From Fulvivirga ligni (GTDB lineage Bacteria; Bacteroidota; Bacteroidia; Cytophagales; Cyclobacteriaceae), in NCBI RefSeq assembly GCF_021389935.1, contig NZ_CP089979.1:4755001-4819000 (forward strand): 64,000 nucleotides of DNA. Direction: 5' to 3'. The notes below the pieces were generated by a model. That model searched no databases and was not told the origin of the DNA. It worked only from the letters and a program-made list of their open reading frames with translations. A program made the position numbers and the translations under genes. How positions within the stretch are numbered: the first letter of the stretch is position 1; each line of letters opens with the position of its first letter. Shown piece by piece: positions 54,800-61,295 of the stretch.

Positions 54800-56167
54800 A
54801 TGAAAGCACAAGGTAACATTTTGATAGTAGATGACGATATTGATGTTTTAGAAACTGCAAGAATGTTTTTAAAGCAGGAATTCTCATCTGTAGACATTGA
54901 ACAAAATCCTGAAAAGATTTCAGGACATTTTGAGCGCAAGGACTATGATGTGGTGCTTCTAGATATGAATTTCAAAAAAGGCATGAATGACGGTGCTGAG
55001 GGATTCTTCTGGCTCAATGAAATCCTAAAAATGGACAATGATGCCAGTGTGATCCTGATCACGGCCTACGGCGAGGTAGATCTGGCAGTAAAAGCCATGA
55101 AAGAAGGAGCTACTGATTTTGTGCTTAAGCCATGGAAAAACCAGAAACTACTGGCCACCATCATGTCAGCCTTGAAACTGCGGGAATCGAGAAAAGAAGT
55201 GGTACGCCTTAAAGAGTCACAGCAATCCAGCACACGATCATCGGGCGAATTTGAGAATTTAACAGGTGAGTCTGCTGCTCTTCAACGAGTGAAAGACCTG
55301 ATTAAAAAAGTAGCAGCCACTGATGCCGACGTTCTTATCCTTGGTGAAAACGGCACCGGTAAAGAAGTGGTAGCCAGAAACATACATCAACACTCGAATA
55401 GAAAAGATGAAGTGTTTGTGCATGTAGACTTAGGTGCTATAAGTGAGACTTTATTTGAAAGTGAGCTGTTCGGCCATGTAAAAGGAGCTTTTACTGATGC
55501 TCGTCAGGATAAGCCTGGCAGGTTTGAGGTAGCGCAAAAAGGCACCATCTTTTTAGATGAAATTGGCAACCTGTCTCTTCCTCTTCAAGCCAAACTACTC
55601 ACCGTACTACAAAGCAGAAAAGTAAAGAGAGTTGGTTCTAATAAAGACATAAATCTAGATGTGAGACTCATCTGCGCTACCAATATGCCTCTTAATGAAA
55701 TGGTGGCAGAACAGACCTTTAGACAGGATTTGCTCTATCGTATCAATACAGTTGAAATAAGAGTGCCGTCATTAAGAGAAAGAAGGGAGGATATCTCTTT
55801 GCTCGCAGATCATTTTCTTAAAATCTTCAGCCATAAATACCACAAAAAGGGCATTAAAATAGCCACCAGTACTCTGGAAAAACTTAAAAGTTATCCCTGG
55901 CCGGGGAATATTAGAGAGCTACAACATGCGGTAGAGAGAGCGGTCATCCTTAGCGAAACTGATAGCATAGATAGTATTGAATCATTTATATCGGTACCGC
56001 ATCATCCCAGCAGCCTGCTGGCAGAGGATAAAACACTGGATGAAATGGAGAGGGATTTCATTCTTCAAACACTGGAGCGCAATAATGGCCATGTCACTAA
56101 AACAGCAAAAGTGCTGGGCTTAACGCGCACAGCACTTTATAGAAGAATGAATAAACATGGCATTTAA
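54800..56167 (+). CDS. Sigma-54-type response regulator (NtrC family, GAFTDA variant)
   Basis: A 455-residue enhancer-binding protein. ATG 54800 (M-K-A-Q-G-N-I-L-I-V-D-D-D) is the start; the open frame before it begins with TTG and includes operator DNA. The receiver has phospho-acceptor Asp55 in L-L-D-M-N-F. The AAA+ domain has G-E-N-G-T-G-K-E near 183 and Walker B T-I-F-L-D-E. The sigma-54 contact loop is G-A-F-T-D-A near 229 instead of G-A-F-T-G-A. The C-terminal Fis-type helix-turn-helix is T-K-T-A-K-V-L-G-L-T-R-T-A-L-Y-R-R. The likely partner is the kinase at 57500, one gene away on the same strand. It overlaps the convergent lactonase gene by 4 nt. Confidence 0.93.
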   Translation: MKAQGNILIVDDDIDVLETARMFLKQEFSSVDIEQNPEKISGHFERKDYDVVLLDMNFKKGMNDGAEGFFWLNEILKMDNDASVILITAYGEVDLAVKAMKEGATDFVLKPWKNQKLLATIMSALKLRESRKEVVRLKESQQSSTRSSGEFENLTGESAALQRVKDLIKKVAATDADVLILGENGTGKEVVARNIHQHSNRKDEVFVHVDLGAISETLFESELFGHVKGAFTDARQDKPGRFEVAQKGTIFLDEIGNLSLPLQAKLLTVLQSRKVKRVGSNKDINLDVRLICATNMPLNEMVAEQTFRQDLLYRINTVEIRVPSLRERREDISLLADHFLKIFSHKYHKKGIKIATSTLEKLKSYPWPGNIRELQHAVERAVILSETDSIDSIESFISVPHHPSSLLAEDKTLDEMERDFILQTLERNNGHVTKTAKVLGLTRTALYRRMNKHGI

Positions 56168-57360
56168 GGCATAAACTGAAGACATACCGGTGTTGGAATT
56201 TCTGTTTCCACACCTATATCTATCAGCTCACCTGTTTCTTTATCTATCTCAAAAGTTACCACGTTGCTAGAATTTTGATTCGCTACTAGCAAGAATTTAC
56301 CAGTTGGGTCTATCACAAAATTTCTTGGTGCATCACCTTTAGTAGGTTGGTGACCCACCAGGCTTAATTCACCAGTTTCCTCGTTTATCTTAAATATGGC
56401 GATATTATTAAACTTACCTCTGTTGCTGGCATAAAGAAATCTACCATCAGGAGTAATGTGAATATCGGCAGAACCTGCATCTACACCTGTAGTGTCCTCC
56501 ACGGCAGGTAAGGTCTGGAATGATCTTAATTCACCATTATCTGCAATATCAAATGAGGTCACTGTTCCTTTAAGCTCATTGATAGAATAAGCTATCTTTT
56601 TAGTAGGATGAAATGCCAAATGCCTTGGTCCTGATCCGGCTGGCAGTTTCGTTACAAATGAGCTAGCTTCAAGGCTATCTTTGCCTTCATCCAGTCTGTA
56701 GGGTATAATCTGGTCGATGCCCAGATCAACCGCATAAACAAATCCATTTTTTATAGGCCACACACTGTGTGCATGAGCTGATTCCTGACGGGCAGTTGTA
56801 CCTGAACCTTCATGCTGTACATGCATTTTACTTTCCAGGCTACCATCACCAGCAATAGTATATAAAGCCACCACACCATCTACATAGTTAGCAACTAAAA
56901 CATATTTACCTGATGGGTCTGTGGTAATAAAACAAGGTGCTTTACCTTCCGAAGACACGTGATTTAATTCCCTTAAAGTACTGTCTGCCTCCACTTTATA
57001 CGCATATACTGAGCCTGTAGGAACACTATCATTACCTACAGTTTCACTCACTGCATACACATAATCTCCACTACTGTGGATAGTTAAGTATGAAGGATTC
57101 ACTATGCCACGGGTGGTAGATATTTTTTCTAATTTACCTGTGTGCATATCTAATTCATAGAGATAAATGCCCTCTGCTTTGCCGTCTACATGTCCCTCTT
57201 TTCGGGTATATGTACCTACATAAAGCAATTTTTTATCGGGTTTACTTCTCATGGTTGACAGGCTATCTTCCTCTATTTCGTTTTCATCTTTACTTGCTGG
57301 CTTCTGACAGCTCACAATTAAAAACAAAAGAATTAATGAGTATATGGTTGGTTTTAACAT
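56164..57360 (-). CDS. Lactonase-family beta-propeller lipoprotein
   Basis: A 398-residue protein with a lipoprotein signal (S-L-I-L-L-F-L-I-V-S-C, Cys18), then a seven-bladed propeller of the 6-phosphogluconolactonase (PF10282) type. Repeated blades carry H-x-S-G-D-Y-V-Y-A-V, D-P-S-G-K-Y-V-L-V-A-N-Y, H-P-T-K-K-I-A-Y-S-I-N-E, T-P-D-G-R-F-L-Y-A-S-N-R and D-P-T-G-K-F-L-L-V-A-N-Q. Being lipid-anchored it acts in the envelope, so a role in the cytosolic pentose phosphate pathway is unlikely. It lies between the response regulator and the kinase genes but on the opposite strand; a role as ligand sensor for the kinase is only a guess. Confidence 0.88.
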   Translation of the reverse strand: MLKPTIYSLILLFLIVSCQKPASKDENEIEEDSLSTMRSKPDKKLLYVGTYTRKEGHVDGKAEGIYLYELDMHTGKLEKISTTRGIVNPSYLTIHSSGDYVYAVSETVGNDSVPTGSVYAYKVEADSTLRELNHVSSEGKAPCFITTDPSGKYVLVANYVDGVVALYTIAGDGSLESKMHVQHEGSGTTARQESAHAHSVWPIKNGFVYAVDLGIDQIIPYRLDEGKDSLEASSFVTKLPAGSGPRHLAFHPTKKIAYSINELKGTVTSFDIADNGELRSFQTLPAVEDTTGVDAGSADIHITPDGRFLYASNRGKFNNIAIFKINEETGELSLVGHQPTKGDAPRNFVIDPTGKFLLVANQNSSNVVTFEIDKETGELIDIGVETEIPTPVCLQFMP

Positions 57361-57391
57361 TTTTGTTAAACTAATTTTAATTCCGGTCTAA

Positions 57392-57465
57392 ATATAACTA
57401 TTCCTCTTAGATTTCCTTGTAAAAATACAAGGTGAACTGTCTAACCATTATTTGAATAGTTATAT
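57392..57465. promoter_or_regulatory. Inverted repeats in the lactonase/kinase divergent promoter region
   Basis: A 12-bp perfect inverted repeat, ATATAACTATTC (57392-57403) and GAATAGTTATAT (57454-57465), encloses a smaller palindrome CCTTGTA-AAAA-TACAAGG (57415-57432). They lie between the start codons of 57360(-) and 57500(+). They do not match TGTATC-N6-GATACA, so a different regulator may bind. Confidence 0.5.
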
Positions 57466-57499
57466 AAGACACAGTTATTGGGTACAGTTTATTAATTAG

Positions 57500-58849
57500 A
57501 TGCAATTTTATAAAACCTTCAGTTTCAAAGTCATTATTCGGCTGATTTTATTATTAGTGGTAATGGTTGCCTTTGCAAAGATCTTTGGCGATAAGCGATT
57601 ATTCTTCAATCACATCATTCTCGCTTGCGTGCTAATAATTCAAATATTTGAACTACTTCGCTTTCTCAACCAAACCAATAAAGAGCTGGCAAAGTTTATT
57701 TTATCTATAAAACATCAAGATTTCAGTGCATCTTTTAATCGATCTCCGGCCACACACTCTTTTCAGCAGCTTAACCATGCTTTTAATGAGATCATTTTAA
57801 GCTTTAAAGACACCAAAATGGAGAAAGAAGGCCAGTATCATTATCTCCAAACCGTGGTGAGTCATATCAATGTTGGCATTCTCTCCTTAGAAAATGACAC
57901 CAGCATTACCCTGATGAATAAAACCGCAGAAGATCTACTGCAAGCTACAGGCATTAAAAACTGGAAGATACTGAAAGAAAAGCACCCAGAATTTGTGAGA
58001 GAAATAGATCAAATGCACATATCAGGAAGAAAGCTGATCAGTTTGGAGGGTGAGAATAACAGAACCTTATCTGTAGAAGTGAACACCATGCAGCTCCTCG
58101 ATAAAACCTACAAGCTCATCACTTTTCAGGATATTAAAAATGAAATAGAACAGACTGAGATTGAAGCATGGCACAAACTTATCAGGATTTTGACCCACGA
58201 AATCATGAATAGTGCTACACCTATTTCCTCACTTACCGAAACCATGCTAGGCATGCTCACTTCCGACGGAGAGCAGAAAAAGCTTGAAGACATTGACGAA
58301 GAAACCATTGGCGACCTTCGCTTTTCATTAAACACCATCCAAAAAAGAAGTGACGGCATGCTTTCTTTCATAGATGATTATCGGAAGCTCACTAAGGTGT
58401 CTAACCCCAGGTTGGAAGAAGTGCATATTCAGGAGCTATTTCAGGATATTCATCTGCTCATGAAAAAGCAGATGGAAGATAACCACATCGCATTACATAT
58501 TAGTTGTGAGGTAAGTACGATCAATCTTGATAGGCATTTGATGGAGCAGGTGCTGATCAACCTGATCACCAATAGCAAACATGCACTGGAAGGAATAGAA
58601 AATGCAGAGATTCATCTCACGGCTCAATATAAAATGGGAAAAGCCTGCATCGAAGTTACTGATAATGGTAGCGGCATACCTAAAGTGGAGCTTTCACAGA
58701 TATTTGTGCCATTCTATTCCACTAAAAAGCAAGGCTCAGGCATTGGCCTTAGCCTTTCTAAGCAGATTATGCATTTGCATGGAGGTTATATAAAAGTGGC
58801 CTCTGAAGAAGGTAGAGGCACTTGCATCAGCTTATACTTTAAGGGTTAG
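57500..58849 (+). CDS. Membrane sensor histidine kinase, NtrY-like
   Basis: A 449-residue kinase. Two N-terminal helices (about 11-25 and 33-50) have almost no periplasmic loop between them, so it likely senses within the membrane or cytoplasm. A PAS-like domain spans about 110-210 and HisKA has His233 in L-T-H-E-I-M-N-S-A-T-P. HATPase shows Q-V-L-I-N-L-I-T-N-S-K-H-A-L-E, D-N-G-S-G-I-P and G-S-G-I-G-L-S-L. The H-E-I-M-N sequence and lack of a receiver match the NtrY/NtrB-type partners of NtrC-like regulators. Its partner is presumably the regulator at 54800, separated by the lactonase gene. Confidence 0.93.
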   Translation: MQFYKTFSFKVIIRLILLLVVMVAFAKIFGDKRLFFNHIILACVLIIQIFELLRFLNQTNKELAKFILSIKHQDFSASFNRSPATHSFQQLNHAFNEIILSFKDTKMEKEGQYHYLQTVVSHINVGILSLENDTSITLMNKTAEDLLQATGIKNWKILKEKHPEFVREIDQMHISGRKLISLEGENNRTLSVEVNTMQLLDKTYKLITFQDIKNEIEQTEIEAWHKLIRILTHEIMNSATPISSLTETMLGMLTSDGEQKKLEDIDEETIGDLRFSLNTIQKRSDGMLSFIDDYRKLTKVSNPRLEEVHIQELFQDIHLLMKKQMEDNHIALHISCEVSTINLDRHLMEQVLINLITNSKHALEGIENAEIHLTAQYKMGKACIEVTDNGSGIPKVELSQIFVPFYSTKKQGSGIGLSLSKQIMHLHGGYIKVASEEGRGTCISLYFKG

Positions 58850-59211
58850 TCAGTCAGCTGTTGATCAATAGATTTGGTAACGGCTGATTGAACATCGCCA
58901 GTATGTGCGGTACTTTTATTTTCAATGAGCATAATCTTACACTCTTCCTCAGCAGAAACACGATGATTCACGCCCTTCTTCACAATATACATATCTCCTT
59001 CCTTCATGGTGAAACTCTCCTCTCCCTCTACTTCAAAAAGAAGGCTTCCTTCTATAACATAGAACATCTCATCTTCATCCTTATGATTATGCCATGGAAT
59101 GTCTTCACCCTTGATTTTGGCTAATTTCACATAAACATCATTTATTTCTCCCACCACTTTGGGAGAGAAGTAATCATGAATGCTTTCAAATTTCTGTTTA
59201 AGGTTTATCAT
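58846..59211 (-). CDS. Small cupin-domain protein
   Basis: A 121-residue single-cupin protein. Motif 1 is W-H-N-H-K-D-E-D-E-M-F-Y-V-I-E-G near residue 40, with two His and one Glu for metal binding; motif 2 is G-D-M-Y-I-V-K-K-G-V-N-H-R near residue 72 with the third His. The metal set is complete. It ends with a 4-nt overlap with the convergent kinase gene, and lies 8 nt downstream of the exported protein gene 59220-59822. Substrate not known. Confidence 0.88.
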   Translation of the reverse strand: MINLKQKFESIHDYFSPKVVGEINDVYVKLAKIKGEDIPWHNHKDEDEMFYVIEGSLLFEVEGEESFTMKEGDMYIVKKGVNHRVSAEEECKIMLIENKSTAHTGDVQSAVTKSIDQQLTD

Positions 59212-59219
59212 TTGTTCAC

Positions 59220-59822
59220 CTAAAAATTATCTCTATTCTTTTTAAACCAGCTTCTGTATTGATTCAGCAGACCTTTCAATCCCACAGCCCAGTAATTAAC
59301 CATACCGTAACCATCTGCCTCTTTGCTAGACATGTAGTTAGCATTTAAAATCTCTCTGGTATCAATATCAAACCATACGAAATAGGCCGACGGATGTTTG
59401 GTGTGCTTATTAAAACATTCTGCAATAATTACGAAGCCCAGTCCTTCCTCTTGTTTTAAATCATAACATTGCACAATGGCCTGAACAGAATCTCTTGGTA
59501 GTACATGTTTGGAATCCACAACCAAATTATCCTTATCAAGACCTGGAATTAAACCCAAGGTGTATTCAAAATCGAAATGAAACTCCTTTTTAAATGAGCT
59601 TTCATAATATTCTTTTTCTCTGGTACTTTTTTCGACCCATTGAGGCATCCATTCTTTCACCAGATAAGGCTGATCTAAATACTTAGGATCGGCGAGTTTA
59701 AAATGGCTAAAATCAATGCCATAAAAGGTGACGGAATTATTATCAAAAACGGATTGAGCTTTTAGACAATTGGTAAAGCCGACCACAAGAAAAAGAAACA
59801 CAACTAAAGACTGTTTATACAT
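59220..59822 (-). CDS. Exported protein of unknown function
   Basis: A 200-residue protein with a signal peptide (Q-S-L-V-V-F-L-F-L-V-V-G-F, cleavage after about residue 23, L-K-A-Q). I start at ATG 59822 (M-Y-K-Q-S); four further in-frame codons upstream add little. The mature part starts S-V-F-D-N-N-S-V-T-F-Y-G-I-D-F-S-H-F-K and has V-W-F-D-I-D-T-R-E near residue 160. I know this only as a Bacteroidota-type hypothetical. It is followed by the cupin gene in the same orientation. Confidence 0.7.
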   Translation of the reverse strand: MYKQSLVVFLFLVVGFTNCLKAQSVFDNNSVTFYGIDFSHFKLADPKYLDQPYLVKEWMPQWVEKSTREKEYYESSFKKEFHFDFEYTLGLIPGLDKDNLVVDSKHVLPRDSVQAIVQCYDLKQEEGLGFVIIAECFNKHTKHPSAYFVWFDIDTREILNANYMSSKEADGYGMVNYWAVGLKGLLNQYRSWFKKNRDNF

Positions 59823-59914
59823 AATTATTAACATTTAAAATATCAATCTTAAGCACTAGACCTCTAAATCAAAAATTTATTGAAGATTAGTTGCTTATCC
59901 ATGGAAATAAAAAA

Positions 59915-59934
59915 AGCCAGTCTCACGACTGGCT
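59915..59934 (-). terminator. Terminator downstream of the beta-barrel gene 59965-60576
   Basis: Stem AGCCAGTC (59915-59922) / GACTGGCT (59927-59934) with a TCAC loop, and a T-run on the minus strand beyond. The hairpin at 61248-61273 has nearly the same sequence. Confidence 0.8.
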
Positions 59935-59964
59935 AATAACTTTAAACCATTATTTCAATCTAAC

Positions 59965-60576
59965 TTAAAGATAGATTTGAAACCCTATGTTCATTGAAAG
60001 GTTGGATCTTTTATATTCTTCTATATAATAAACAAAGCTCGTCTCCTCTTTGTCAAGATTGTATTTAGAATATGAAAGCAAAATCTCCACTGCTATATTA
60101 TCCTTGAAAAAGTATGAAAGCCCCCCTCCCACATTCAAATCAGTGATATTATATTTGATATCATCATATGGATCCAATATTTCATCGTCTGGATCTATGG
60201 GCGCATAGTTTTCAGTGTTTATTTTCACCTTACCCTTTCCTGCAAGGAACTTTACATAAGGGAAAAATTTAAACTTTGAATTTCCAAAATAATATCTGAT
60301 TTCAGGGCCAGCCACTAAGTACTTATCCAAAATTTTAGCACCCAGCTCTCTATATATATAATTATCTGATATTGAGATTCCAGTCATTAACTTATCTACA
60401 AAAAAATAGCCAACGTTGGGATTAACCTGTACTTCCAGTTCCTTCCTGTATTCATCAGGGTCATATGCTCCCGAGACATTGCCTCCTACCATCCAACTAC
60501 CTTTTTCAGTCTGAGCATTAGCTAGATTAAAGCAATGGACTGAAATAATTATGAGTATAAACGCCTTTAAATTCAT
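59965..60576 (-). CDS. Outer-membrane beta-barrel protein (small porin-like)
   Basis: A 203-residue protein with a signal peptide (I-I-I-S-V-H-C-F-N-L-A-N-A-Q, cleavage near residue 21) and a mature chain of amphipathic strands: G-S-W-M-V-G-G-N-V-S-G, N-P-N-V-G-Y-F-F-V, G-P-E-I-R-Y-Y-F-G, L-N-V-G-G-G-L-S-Y-F-F and the closing N-I-G-F-Q-I-Y-L, a beta-signal-like end. It is a paralogue of the next gene upstream, 60589-61173, which lies 12 nt away, so a duplicated pair in one operon. The family is the OmpA-like/outer-membrane beta-barrel group without a known ligand. Confidence 0.8.
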   Translation of the reverse strand: MNLKAFILIIISVHCFNLANAQTEKGSWMVGGNVSGAYDPDEYRKELEVQVNPNVGYFFVDKLMTGISISDNYIYRELGAKILDKYLVAGPEIRYYFGNSKFKFFPYVKFLAGKGKVKINTENYAPIDPDDEILDPYDDIKYNITDLNVGGGLSYFFKDNIAVEILLSYSKYNLDKEETSFVYYIEEYKRSNLSMNIGFQIYL

Positions 60577-60588
60577 TTTTTGATAAGC

Positions 60589-61173
60589 TTATAGAAAAAT
60601 TTGAAACCCAAAATTTAATGAGATTTGTTTTTGACCTCTACTGTACCCATTCTCAGTCAGATTTTTATGGTAAGCAAGAATAGCATCTATGCTTACATGA
60701 TCATTTAAAAAAAAGCTACAGCCTACTCCCAAATCCAGATGGCTATAAGAGTATTGCTCCCGGTTCTCATCTTGCCCGGTATAGCTTATAAGCACAAAAT
60801 CTTCCGCAGGTCCTACCACTAAAGATTCGTGTAGGTAGCCTGCTTCGGCAAATACAGAAAATTTATTTTCATTGAAATAGAATCGAGCCAAAGGACCAAT
60901 GGCTAAGGTCGAAAACTGCCTAGCATCTGCAGAGCCTCTATCATACACCGTGGCTCCAAGTGATCCTTGTAGCCCAAGGGCCAATCTATTCACCAGGAAG
61001 TAGGCGACCGTTGGATTTATGGCAGTCTTAGAATACTTAACTCCATCACTTTTACCGAAATCAAAAGTAGCATCTCCACCTACCATAAAATTTCCCTTCT
61101 GAATCTGAGCATAGCCACTTTGAACGGTCATTACACTAACCATAAGCACTGCTATGAGTAACGCTTTTTTCAT
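60589..61173 (-). CDS. Outer-membrane beta-barrel protein (paralogue)
   Basis: A 194-residue protein: signal peptide (L-I-A-V-L-M-V-S-V-M-T-V-Q-S-G-Y-A-Q), then G-N-F-M-V-G-G-D-A-T-F-D-F, N-P-T-V-A-Y-F-L-V, G-P-L-A-R-F-Y-F-N, L-D-L-G-V-G-C-S-F-F and the closing N-F-G-F-Q-I-F-L. Strand for strand it parallels 59965-60576. It is the first gene of the pair, with the terminator of the large receptor gene immediately upstream. Confidence 0.8.
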   Translation of the reverse strand: MKKALLIAVLMVSVMTVQSGYAQIQKGNFMVGGDATFDFGKSDGVKYSKTAINPTVAYFLVNRLALGLQGSLGATVYDRGSADARQFSTLAIGPLARFYFNENKFSVFAEAGYLHESLVVGPAEDFVLISYTGQDENREQYSYSHLDLGVGCSFFLNDHVSIDAILAYHKNLTENGYSRGQKQISLNFGFQIFL

Positions 61174-61247
61174 TATTTTCTAAAAATTTTTTATTAAACC
61201 AGCGCGAATCTAATATTATCATTTAAACTATAACAGGAAAAAATAAA

Positions 61248-61273
61248 AAAAGCCAGTCTCTCAACTGGCTTTT
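61248..61273 (-). terminator. Terminator of the large receptor-like gene
   Basis: Stem AAAAGCCAGT (61248-61257) / ACTGGCTTTT (61264-61273) with a 6-nt loop, and an A-rich left flank that gives a T-run on the minus strand. It lies 22 nt after the stop codon of 61296-63743. Confidence 0.85.
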
Positions 61274-61295
61274 AAACTACATGCACAAAACAAAA

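Noticed and set aside
56164-57360. Cytosolic 6-phosphogluconolactonase of the pentose phosphate pathway
   Set aside because: A clear lipobox places it in the envelope; only the propeller fold is shared.
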